Origin: Streptomyces avicenniae
GTDB lineage: Bacteria > Actinomycetota > Actinomycetes > Streptomycetales > Streptomycetaceae
Reading direction: 5' to 3'
DNA length: 64,000 bases
NCBI RefSeq assembly: GCF_000719135.1
Contig: NZ_JOEK01000021.1
Span: 17,163 to 81,162, forward strand
Shown here: piece after piece, positions 32,956-40,454 of the stretch
Numbering within the stretch: the first letter of the stretch is position 1
Layout of the letters: every line of letters begins with the position of its first letter
Program-made: the position numbers and the translations under genes
Notes under the pieces: generated by a model
The model's database searches: none
What the model was told of the DNA's origin: nothing
What the model saw: the letters and a program-made list of their open reading frames with translations, nothing else

Positions 32956-32972
32956 CGAACTATGGGGAGGTC

Positions 32973-33725
32973 ATGTCCGTGGGACAGTTCGAGGGCAGGA
33001 CGGCCGTCGTCACCGGCGGCGGCACCGGGATCGGCCTGGCGACCGCCGTCCGGCTGGCGGCCGAGGGCGCGCACGTGTTCGTCACCGGGCGGCGGAAGGA
33101 CGTGCTGGACGCGGCCGTGGGGACCATCGGGGCGGGGAGCGCGACGGCGGTGGCGGGGGACATCTCCGACCTGGCCGACCTCGACCGGCTGTACGACGCG
33201 GTCCGCGCCCGGGGGCGGGGCCTCGACGTGCTGTTCGCCAACGCCGCCACCGCGTCGTTCGCGACGCTGGAGGAGGTCACCGAGGAGCACTTCGACGAGA
33301 CGTTCGGCGTCAACGTCAGGGCCACCGTGTTCACCGTGCAGAAGGCGCTGCCGCTGCTCAACGACGGCGCCTCGGTGATCCTCAACTCCTCGGTGCGCGC
33401 GGACGACGGCGTCGCGGCGTTCGGCGCGTACGCGGCCTCCAAGGCGGCGGTACGGTCCTTCGCCAGGACCTGGGCCAACGAGCTGAAGGGCCGCGGCATC
33501 CGGGTCAACGTGGTCTCGCCCGGCACCATCGACACGCCCGCGTTCGACGCCGCGGTCGAGGGGGACTCGCCCTTCACCAGGGAGCAGCTGACCGCGACCG
33601 TCCCGCTGGGGCGGATCGGGCGGCCCGAGGAGGTCGCCGACGCGGTGGCCTTCCTCGCCTCACGGCGGAGCGGCTTCGTCCTCGGCGCCAACCTGTACGT
33701 GGACGGTGGCGAGAACCAGTTCTGA
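32973..33725 (+). CDS. Short-chain dehydrogenase/reductase (TetR-controlled)
   Basis: A 250-residue classical SDR. GGGTGIG binds the cofactor; TGRRKD after strand 2 favours NADP(H). NAATA marks strand 4 (a variant of NNAG), and the active site has Ser in LNSSVRAD and Tyr-x3-Lys in AYAASKAA. It ends with the usual GxxLYVDGG. The ATG at 32973 is chosen over an upstream ATG at 32952 because GGGAGG lies 5 bp before it. The SnoaL-like gene follows after 57 bp, forming an operon, and a TetR repressor is divergent. Likely inducible detoxification; substrate unknown. Confidence 0.92.
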   Translation: MSVGQFEGRTAVVTGGGTGIGLATAVRLAAEGAHVFVTGRRKDVLDAAVGTIGAGSATAVAGDISDLADLDRLYDAVRARGRGLDVLFANAATASFATLEEVTEEHFDETFGVNVRATVFTVQKALPLLNDGASVILNSSVRADDGVAAFGAYAASKAAVRSFARTWANELKGRGIRVNVVSPGTIDTPAFDAAVEGDSPFTREQLTATVPLGRIGRPEEVADAVAFLASRRSGFVLGANLYVDGGENQF

Positions 33726-33782
33726 ACGTCGCACGCGACATCCACCGACCCGGCCCAGGGCCGAGACAGGAGAGAGGGCATC

Positions 33783-34175
33783 ATGCCCGGTACCGATCTG
33801 CACGCGTTCTTCGGCAACTACATCGACGCGCTGAACACGCACGAGTTCCACCGCATGACCGAGTTCATCCACGACGAGCTGGTCATGAACGGCCGGGCGG
33901 TCACGCGGGACGAGGTCATCGCGGAACTGGAGGGGCACGGCGACGCGGTGCCCGACTTCACCTGGCGGGTCCAGGACCTCGCGGTCGAGGGCGATCGCGT
34001 GGCGGCCCGTCTGTTCAACAGGGGCACACCCGCGAAGGAATGGTTCGGTCTGGCCCCCACCGGCGCCACGGTCGAGTACGGCGAGTACGCGTTCCACAAG
34101 GTCCGTGACGGGCGGTTCTACGAGATGAACTACCTGATCGACGTCGAGGCGGTGCGCAGCCAGCTGGCCGCCTGA
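33783..34175 (+). CDS. SnoaL-like (NTF2-fold) protein
   Basis: A 130-residue protein with the NTF2/SnoaL cone fold: HAFFGNYIDALNTHEFHRMTEFIHDELVMNG (about 7-37) and VPDFTWRVQDLAVEGDRVAARL in the middle. The family contains polyketide cyclases and many uncharacterised hydrolases or binders; the His/Asp pair of true SnoaL enzymes is only partly recognisable here, so no reaction is assigned. AGGAGAGAGG lies before the ATG at 33783. Cotranscribed with the SDR and presumably under the same TetR control. Confidence 0.85.
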   Translation: MPGTDLHAFFGNYIDALNTHEFHRMTEFIHDELVMNGRAVTRDEVIAELEGHGDAVPDFTWRVQDLAVEGDRVAARLFNRGTPAKEWFGLAPTGATVEYGEYAFHKVRDGRFYEMNYLIDVEAVRSQLAA

Positions 34176-34215
34176 CGACCGGGGCGGCCCCTCGTCGGCG
34201 CCCCCGGCACCGGAC

Positions 34216-34262
34216 GCGTGCGGCTTCCCCTGTCGGTACGGGGGGCACGGGAAGCCGCACGC
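34216..34262. terminator. Bidirectional hairpin between SnoaL and CDF genes
   Basis: A perfect 14-bp stem, GCGTGCGGCTTCCC (34216-34229) with 34249-34262, and a 19-nt loop that can itself pair. It sits between two convergent stop codons (34175 and 34271). Confidence 0.85.
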
Positions 34263-34270
34263 GGGTGTGC

Positions 34271-35356
34271 TCACCGGCGGGAGAGTTCTCCGTCCGGGGG
34301 TGCGGGCGCCTCACGGGGGACGTCGTGGTGCCGCAGGGCGGCGTGCGGGTCGTCGCCGAGGGGGCTGTGGTCGATGTGGACCGTCGCGGCGGTCAGCCGG
34401 GGCACGGCGTGGATCAGCGCGTGTTCGGCCCTGACCGCCACCTCGTGGGCGGCCACCACGGTCAGCCGGGGATCGACGACGACGTCGGCCTCCGCGCGCA
34501 GGGCGTGGCCGATCCACCGCATGCGGACCTGGCCGACGCCCCGTACGCCCTCCACGCCCCGCAGCGAGTCCTCCGCGGCCGTGACGAGCCGGGGATCGAC
34601 GGAGTCCATCAGCCGCCGGTACACCTCGCGCGCCGCGTCCCCCAGGACGACGAGGATCGCCACGGTGATGAGCAGGCCGACGACCGGGTCGGCGTACCGC
34701 CAGCCCAGCGCGGCGCCGCCCGCGCCGAACAGGACGGCCAGGGACGTGAAGCCGTCGGTGCGGGCGTGCAGGCCGTCGGCGACCAGCGCGGCCGACCCGA
34801 TGCGACGTCCGGTGCGGATGCGGTGGCGCGCCACCCACTCGTTGCCCACGAACCCGGTCAGGGCCGCGGCCGAGACGGCCCACAGGTGGGTGATGTCGCG
34901 GGGCTGGAGCAGCCGCTCGACCGCCGCCCAGGCGGCGAACACGGCCGAGGCGGCGATGGTGAGGACGATGAGGACGCCCGCCAGGTCCTCGGCCCTGCCG
35001 TAGCCGTAGGTGTAGCGGCGGTTCGCCGCCCGGCGGCCCAGGACGAAGGCGACGCCGAGCGGCACCGCGGTCAGCGCGTCCGCCGCGTTGTGGACCGTGT
35101 CGCCGAGCAGCGCGACCGATCCGGACAGGGCGACGACGACGGCCTGCACGACCGTCGTCAGCCCCAGCACGGCGAGGGAGACCCACAGGGCGCGCATGCC
35201 CTCGCGCGAGGTCTCCATCGCCTTATCGACTTTGTCGCCCGCCTGGTGGCTGTGCGGCCTCACGAGGTGCGCGAGCCGGTGCCTCCATGTGCCCGGTGGT
35301 GAGCCGGGGTGGTCGTGGTGCTCGTCGGGTGCGTGGTCGTGCCGTCGGGCCTCCAT
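34271..35356 (-). CDS. Cation diffusion facilitator (zinc/cobalt exporter)
   Basis: A 361-residue CDF-family membrane exporter that should expel Zn2+ or a similar divalent ion in exchange for protons. The N-terminus is His-rich (HDHAPDEHHDHPG), a likely metal-sensing tail. Six membrane helices follow; helix 2 has the metal-site motif SVALLGDTVHNAADAL (HxxxD) and helix 5 has ADGLHARTDG. The C-terminal cytoplasmic domain includes VRMRWIGHALRAEADVVVD. The ATG at 35356 is chosen because the His-rich tail starts there. It lies 97 bp after ridA on the same strand; shared transcription is possible but not clear. Confidence 0.92.
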   Translation of the reverse strand: MEARRHDHAPDEHHDHPGSPPGTWRHRLAHLVRPHSHQAGDKVDKAMETSREGMRALWVSLAVLGLTTVVQAVVVALSGSVALLGDTVHNAADALTAVPLGVAFVLGRRAANRRYTYGYGRAEDLAGVLIVLTIAASAVFAAWAAVERLLQPRDITHLWAVSAAALTGFVGNEWVARHRIRTGRRIGSAALVADGLHARTDGFTSLAVLFGAGGAALGWRYADPVVGLLITVAILVVLGDAAREVYRRLMDSVDPRLVTAAEDSLRGVEGVRGVGQVRMRWIGHALRAEADVVVDPRLTVVAAHEVAVRAEHALIHAVPRLTAATVHIDHSPLGDDPHAALRHHDVPREAPAPPDGELSRR

Positions 35357-35452
35357 GACGGACAGGCTCACACAGGAAACCCGTTGCAGCCATGGCCGTC
35401 GTACCAGCCCTGACCAGGTGCGACGCGCTCGCAACTGCCTCCGGCGCGCCTC

Positions 35453-35854
35453 TCAGACGACGGCGAGCGCGTCGATCTCCACGAGCATCGCCTCGTGCGG
35501 CAGGCCGACGAAGACGGTGGTGCGGCTCGGCAGGACGCCGCCGGGGCAGTTCTCCTCGACGAACGCCCGGTAGACCTCGTTCATCAGGGGGAAGTCCTCG
35601 CGCTTGGTGAGGTAGACGCGGAACATCACGACGTCCTCGACGTCCGCGCCGCCCGCCAGCAGGACGGCCCTGACGTTCTCCAGCGTCCGGCGCGTCTGCG
35701 CGCGCACGTCGCCGGGGTACAGGTACGCGCCGGTCGCCGGGTCCTGCGGGCCCTGGCCCGAGACCTGGAGGACCGGCCCCTTGCGGACACCCTGGGAGAA
35801 CCCGTGCGCGGGCGCGGGCGCCCCGTCGGCGCGGATCTGCTCCTTGTCGGCCAT
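35453..35854 (-). CDS. ridA: RidA family enamine/imine deaminase
   Basis: A 133-residue Rid protein. It carries the family blocks FSQGVRKGPVLQVSGQGPQDP, LENVRAVLLAGGADVEDVV, PSRTTVFVGLPHEAMLVEID. The arginine in PSRTT is the residue that binds the imine substrate in active RidA proteins. These enzymes hydrolyse reactive enamines released by PLP enzymes. It is divergent from a D-aminoacylase gene across 99 bp, an arrangement that suggests a D-amino-acid breakdown pathway. Start is the ATG at 35854. Confidence 0.88.
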   Translation of the reverse strand: MADKEQIRADGAPAPAHGFSQGVRKGPVLQVSGQGPQDPATGAYLYPGDVRAQTRRTLENVRAVLLAGGADVEDVVMFRVYLTKREDFPLMNEVYRAFVEENCPGGVLPSRTTVFVGLPHEAMLVEIDALAVV

Positions 35855-35953
35855 CGCCGTCCCTTCTCCGTCGCCGCCGGGGGGCTCACCCGGCCCGGCG
35901 GACGTCAACATCACGATCCGTCCTACCCTATGGGGCGACGAGAGGGCGGCGAC

Positions 35954-37546
35954 ATGACCGATCTCCTGATCAGGGGCGCGACCGTGATCGACGGCACGGG
36001 CGCGCCGCGGCACGTCGCCGACGTGACGGTCACCGGAGGCGTGATCGAGGACGTCGGCGGCCCGTTCCCGGCGGCGCGGCGGGTGATCGACGCGGCGGGG
36101 CTGGTGCTCTCCCCCGGCTTCATCGACATGCACGCGCACTCCGACCTCGCCCTGCTCACCTCCCCCGACCACCTCGCGAAGGTGAGCCAGGGCGTCACCT
36201 GCGAGGTCCTGGGGCAGGACGGGCTGTCGTACGCACCGGCCGACGACCGCACGCTGCCGCAGATCCGGCAGGCCGTCGCGGGGTGGAACGGCGACCCGCC
36301 GGGGCTTCGTTGGGACTGGCGCAGCGTCGCGGGCTACCTGGCGCGGCTCGACGCGGGCATCGCCGTCAACGCGTGCTACCTCGTCCCGCAGGGCTCGGTG
36401 CGGATGCTGGCGATGGGCTGGGACGACCGCCCGCCGAGCCTGGCCGAGCTGGACCGGCAGCGTGAGCTGGTCGCCACCGGGCTGCGCGAGGGGGCGGTCG
36501 GCATGTCGAGCGGGCTCACGTACGCGCCCGGCATGTACGCGTCCGACGCCGAACTGACCGAGCTGTGCCGGGTGGTGGCGGGCCTCGGGGGCTTCTACGC
36601 GCCGCACCACCGCTCGTACGGCGCGGGGGCGCTGGCGGCGTACGCGGAGATGACCGAGGTGGCCCGCGCGTCAGGCTGCGCGCTCCATCTCACGCACGCC
36701 ACGCTCAACTTCGGCGTGAACAAGGGGCGCGCCCCCGAACTGCTCGCCCTGCTCGACGCGGCGATCGGCGACGGGCTCGACATCAGCCTCGACACGTACC
36801 CCTACCTGCCCGGCTCCACGACGCTGGCGGCGCTGCTGCCGAGCTGGGCGTCGGAGGGCGGCCCGGCCGCGACCCTGGCGCGGCTGCGCGACCCGGCGGC
36901 CCAGGCGCGGATACGGCGCGCGCTGGAGGTGGACGGCTCGGACGGCTGCCACGGGGTGCCGGTCGAGTGGGAGACCGTCCTGGTCTCGGGCTCGCGCGAC
37001 CCGGCGGCCGTCGGCCGGACGGTGGCGCGGATCGCGGCGGACGCCGGGCGGGAGCCGTACGACGTCTGCCGGGAGCTGCTCCTCGGCGACGCACTGTCCA
37101 CGACGATCCTCCAGCTCGTCGGGAACGAGGAGAACGTCCGGGCGATCATGCGGCATCCGGCGCACACCGGCGGGAGCGACGGGCTGCTCGCCGCCGACCG
37201 GCCGCACCCGCGGGCCTGGGGGACGTTCCCCCGGTACCTGGGCCACTACGTCCGCGAGGAGGGCGTGCTCGGCCTTGAGGAGTGCGTGGCGCGCCTGACG
37301 GGCCGTCCGGCGCGGCGGCTGCGGCTGGCGGGGCGCGGGCGGGTCACACCGGGGTACCACGCGGATCTCGTGCTGTTCGACCCCGGGCGGGTGCGGGACA
37401 CGGCGACGTTCGAGGAGCCGCGGCAGGTGGCGGAGGGGATTCCGTACGTGCTGGTGGGGGGCGTGCCGGTCATCGACGAGGGGCGGCACACGGGCGCGCT
37501 GCCCGGCCGCGCGCTGCGGCGCGGGGCCGACGGCATGACGCGCTGA
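35954..37546 (+). CDS. N-acyl-D-amino-acid deacylase (amidohydrolase)
   Basis: A 530-residue amidohydrolase-superfamily enzyme. Metal-binding motifs: DMHAHSD (HxH) after the first strand, the cysteine in GVTCEVLGQDG, which is a metal ligand in D-aminoacylases, HHRSYG, and HLTHATLN. The catalytic Asp is in TGGSDGLLAADRPHP. It should release free D-amino acids from N-acylated forms in the cytoplasm. The ATG at 35954 follows GAGGGCGGCG. Divergent from ridA, whose product could protect the cell from imines formed as D-amino acids are degraded. Dihydroorotase-like members are the alternative. Confidence 0.9.
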   Translation: MTDLLIRGATVIDGTGAPRHVADVTVTGGVIEDVGGPFPAARRVIDAAGLVLSPGFIDMHAHSDLALLTSPDHLAKVSQGVTCEVLGQDGLSYAPADDRTLPQIRQAVAGWNGDPPGLRWDWRSVAGYLARLDAGIAVNACYLVPQGSVRMLAMGWDDRPPSLAELDRQRELVATGLREGAVGMSSGLTYAPGMYASDAELTELCRVVAGLGGFYAPHHRSYGAGALAAYAEMTEVARASGCALHLTHATLNFGVNKGRAPELLALLDAAIGDGLDISLDTYPYLPGSTTLAALLPSWASEGGPAATLARLRDPAAQARIRRALEVDGSDGCHGVPVEWETVLVSGSRDPAAVGRTVARIAADAGREPYDVCRELLLGDALSTTILQLVGNEENVRAIMRHPAHTGGSDGLLAADRPHPRAWGTFPRYLGHYVREEGVLGLEECVARLTGRPARRLRLAGRGRVTPGYHADLVLFDPGRVRDTATFEEPRQVAEGIPYVLVGGVPVIDEGRHTGALPGRALRRGADGMTR

Positions 37547-37658
37547 GCGTCGGCCGCGCTCACCGGTTCGGGTGATGTCGGGGCAGGTCGCGGTGGTGCG
37601 GGGGCGGGGCTGGGCAGGTCCCGGGGGCGTAACCGCCGCCGCTCCGGGAGGAATTGTC

Positions 37659-38891
37659 ATGCGTGTCCTGTGCACGGCCATCGGATCGCCTTCGCACGGA
37701 CGGGCCCTGCTCCCTGTGGCGCGGGCGCTCGCCGGGGCGGGCCATGACGTCACGGTGGCGACGACGGACGCGGTCGCGCCGGTCTTCGCGCAGGACGACG
37801 TGACGGTCTCGGTGTGCATGCCGCCCCTGGTGCTGCTCCCGCAGGAGGAGGGCGCGGGCGGCGGGCCGCCGGGGCGGGAGGAGGACGCGCACATCCCGAT
37901 GATGATCGACGTCCTGGCCGGTACGTACGCGCCAGAGGGTTTGCGCGTCCTGTCGGCGGCGGCGCGCGAGGTGCGGCCCGACCTGCTGATCAGGGACGGG
38001 ATGGACCTGGCGAGCTGTCTGCTCGCGGAGCGGCTCGGCGTCGCGCAGGTGCCCTTCCCCTCCGGGTTCGCGAACGTCGCCGACCCCGCGCGGATCGTGT
38101 GGGCGCTCGGCGGGGCGCGGGAGCGGCTGGGGCTCGCCCCGGACGACGACCCGGCCTCGCTGCATCCGCACGGACGGCTGGACTACCTGCCGCCCGACTA
38201 CGCGTTCGCCGCCCACCCGGCGCCCGTGCTGGCGTACCGGCAGACCACCGCCGTCGCACGCGCGGCGGCGCTGCCCGGCTGGGTGGCGCGGCTGCCCGCC
38301 GACCGGCCGCTGGTCGTCGCCGCCTTCGGGACGGCGCTGCCCATGGTGCGCACGATGACGGAGGACGGGCGGATGCCCGAGGGGATGACGGACCCGGTCG
38401 CCGCGCTGGCGGCGGTCGTCGCGGCGCTGTCGCGGCTGCGCTGCGCGGCGGTCGTGGCGACGGGCGGCATCCCGCTCGTCGGCGTCGAGCCGGGGCGGCA
38501 CGTCCACCTGACGGAGCGGATCGCGCAGCCGCTGCTGCTGGAGTGCGCCGACCTGTTCGTGCACCACGGCGGCTACAACGGCGTCCGCGAGGCGGTCAGG
38601 ACCGGCACCCCGATGGCGGTGCTGCCCCACTTCGGCGACCAGTACCACAACGCACGGCGCGTCGAGGAGTTGGGGCTCGGCGTGCGTCCGGCCGACACGC
38701 GCCCCGCCGCGCTCGCCGCCACGCTGGAACGCCTCCTCGCCGACACGGAGACGGCGGCGCGCGTGCGGCGGGCGCAGCGGGCGGTGCTGGCGCTGCCCGA
38801 CCTCGGCCGGGCCCCCGCCGACCTGGAGGCGCTGGCGGCCCGAGTCCGAGGGACGGCGGCCGTTCCCCCGCCCGCGGCCGCGCGGTTGTAG
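37659..38891 (+). CDS. GT1-family glycosyltransferase (macrolide/natural product type)
   Basis: A 410-residue GT-B glycosyltransferase of the UGT/MGT branch. The N-terminal acceptor domain begins RVLCTAIGSPSHGRALLPVARAL; the C-terminal donor domain has the family signature HHGGYNGVREAVRTGTPMAV followed by LPHFGDQYHNARRVEELG. Relatives glycosylate macrolides, polyketides or sterols; a role in biosynthesis or in self-resistance cannot be separated here. Start is the ATG at 37659 with GGGAGGAATT upstream. Followed after 9 bp by a GNAT gene, so the two form an operon. No polyketide synthase gene is in the window. Confidence 0.88.
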   Translation: MRVLCTAIGSPSHGRALLPVARALAGAGHDVTVATTDAVAPVFAQDDVTVSVCMPPLVLLPQEEGAGGGPPGREEDAHIPMMIDVLAGTYAPEGLRVLSAAAREVRPDLLIRDGMDLASCLLAERLGVAQVPFPSGFANVADPARIVWALGGARERLGLAPDDDPASLHPHGRLDYLPPDYAFAAHPAPVLAYRQTTAVARAAALPGWVARLPADRPLVVAAFGTALPMVRTMTEDGRMPEGMTDPVAALAAVVAALSRLRCAAVVATGGIPLVGVEPGRHVHLTERIAQPLLLECADLFVHHGGYNGVREAVRTGTPMAVLPHFGDQYHNARRVEELGLGVRPADTRPAALAATLERLLADTETAARVRRAQRAVLALPDLGRAPADLEALAARVRGTAAVPPPAAARL

Positions 38892-38900
38892 CGTGTGCGG

Positions 38901-39425
38901 ATGCCGACGACGATCACCCATTACCTGGAGATGACGGCCCCCGGGGACCTCTCCCCCGCCCCGGCCGTGCCCGGCCTCGCCCTGCGCCTGATCGACGGCG
39001 CGCGGCCCGAGGCGCATGCCGCGCAGAAGGCGGTGGGGGCGCCGTACGGTTGGCGCGCCGTCTCGCTGACGGAGGCGGACTGGGCGGCCCAGTTGCGGGA
39101 GCATCCCTCGCGGCAGTACTGGCTGATCACCCACGACGGGGGGACGGCGGGGGTGGCGTTCCTCGAACCGGCGCCGGGCGGTGACGTGGAGATCGAGGCG
39201 TTCGGGCTGCTGCCCGCCTACGTGGGCCGGGGGCTGGGCGGTTACGCGCTGACGCTCGCGCTCCGGCAGGCGTGGGCGACGGAGCCGGTGGACGGCGTAC
39301 CGGTGCGGCGGGTGTGGTTGCACACCTGCTCGAACGACCATCCCCGCGCCCTGGGCAACTACGAGAAGCGCGGGCTGCGGCGCTACCGCGTCGAGGAGAA
39401 GGCGGAGGACGTCGGCGCCCCGTGA
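38901..39425 (+). CDS. GNAT family N-acetyltransferase
   Basis: A 174-residue acetyl-CoA-dependent acetyltransferase. The CoA-binding motif A is LLPAYVGRGLGGYALTLAL; the C-terminal part has HTCSNDHPRALGNYEKRGLR, typical of small-molecule GNATs. The substrate is unknown. It starts 9 bp after the glycosyltransferase stop codon; the ATG at 38901 is preferred, with a GTG two codons upstream as the alternative. The position suggests it works on the same molecule as the glycosyltransferase, but that is inference. Confidence 0.85.
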   Translation: MPTTITHYLEMTAPGDLSPAPAVPGLALRLIDGARPEAHAAQKAVGAPYGWRAVSLTEADWAAQLREHPSRQYWLITHDGGTAGVAFLEPAPGGDVEIEAFGLLPAYVGRGLGGYALTLALRQAWATEPVDGVPVRRVWLHTCSNDHPRALGNYEKRGLRRYRVEEKAEDVGAP

Positions 39426-39564
39426 GGCGGGACGGCGGCTTCGTCCTCGACCGCGGCATCGCGATCGCCGGGCGGCGAAAACCCGTGGTCGCGCCGGGAG
39501 TTGTCGGCCATGATCGGGTCCTGGCGACAATGTCGTGGCGTTCGACAGACGGGATTTTCCGGGC

Positions 39565-40335
39565 ATGACCGACGATGCGGTACTCCAGGACGATCCGCAC
39601 CGACGGGTGGTACGTGTCGGCGACACCGTCCGGCGGCCCGTGCATCCGTGGACTCCCGCGGTCCATGCCCTGCTCCGGTATCTGGACGACGTGGACTTCC
39701 CCTACTCGCCACGGGTGAGGGGGATCGACGACGAGGGACGCGAGGTGCTCACCTATCTGGACGGTGAGTCCGGGCCGCAGGGTTGGGCCAAGGTGGTCGA
39801 TGACGCCGGCCTGGTCGCCTTCGCCCGCCTGCTGCGCCGGTATCACGACGCGGTGGCGGGCTTTCGCCTGCCCGAGGGCCTGCGCTGGTGCACCGGCGAG
39901 GGCGGGCCGGGCGAGGGGGAGGTGGTCTGTCACGGGGATTTCGGCCCGTGGAACATCGTCTGGCGGGGCGCGGCCCCCGTCGGGATCCTGGACTGGGACT
40001 ACGCCCGGCCGTCGCGCCGCCTGCACGACGTCGCCTATGCCCTGGAGTACACCGCGCCGTTCCGGGACGACGCCGAGTGCCTGCGCTGGCTGCGGTACCC
40101 CGAGCCACCCGATCGGCGCCGTCGCCTGGAGCTGTTCGCCACGGCCTACGGGCTGACCTCCACCGCCGGGCTGGTCAACGCGGTCATCGACGTCCAGCAG
40201 GAGACGATCGAACAGGTCCGCGGGCTCGCCGAGCGGGGCAACCAGCCTCAGGTCCACTGGGTCGCCGAAGGCCACCTCGACGCCCTGGCCGAGCGCGTCG
40301 CCTGGAGCCGGGCCAACCGGCACCTGCTGGAGTAG
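39565..40335 (+). CDS. Aminoglycoside phosphotransferase-like kinase
   Basis: A 256-residue protein kinase-like phosphotransferase of the APH family. The catalytic loop is HGDFGPWNIVW (Asp as base, Asn as metal ligand) and the DFG-like metal site is ILDWDYARPS. The N-lobe is short, with no clear P-loop lysine pattern. Relatives phosphorylate aminoglycosides, choline or sugars; the substrate is unknown. The ATG at 39565 is taken because the upstream GTG (39535) has no better ribosome-binding site. It follows the glycosyltransferase/GNAT pair by 139 bp and ends before a bidirectional hairpin. Confidence 0.85.
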   Translation: MTDDAVLQDDPHRRVVRVGDTVRRPVHPWTPAVHALLRYLDDVDFPYSPRVRGIDDEGREVLTYLDGESGPQGWAKVVDDAGLVAFARLLRRYHDAVAGFRLPEGLRWCTGEGGPGEGEVVCHGDFGPWNIVWRGAAPVGILDWDYARPSRRLHDVAYALEYTAPFRDDAECLRWLRYPEPPDRRRRLELFATAYGLTSTAGLVNAVIDVQQETIEQVRGLAERGNQPQVHWVAEGHLDALAERVAWSRANRHLLE

Positions 40336-40399
40336 GGCCCCGTCGCGCCCTCCGCGGCCGTTCGGAGGCGCGCGAGGCGGCCCGCCGCGGAGAAGGGCG

Positions 40400-40433
40400 C
40401 CGCCCCCTCCCGGTGGTGCGTGGGAGGGGGCGG
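40400..40433. terminator. Bidirectional hairpin between kinase and double beta-helix genes
   Basis: A perfect 12-bp stem, CCGCCCCCTCCC (40400-40411) with 40422-40433, and a 10-nt loop, between two convergent stop codons. Confidence 0.88.
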
Positions 40434-40454
40434 CTGTGGGGGGTGGGGTGGTGG

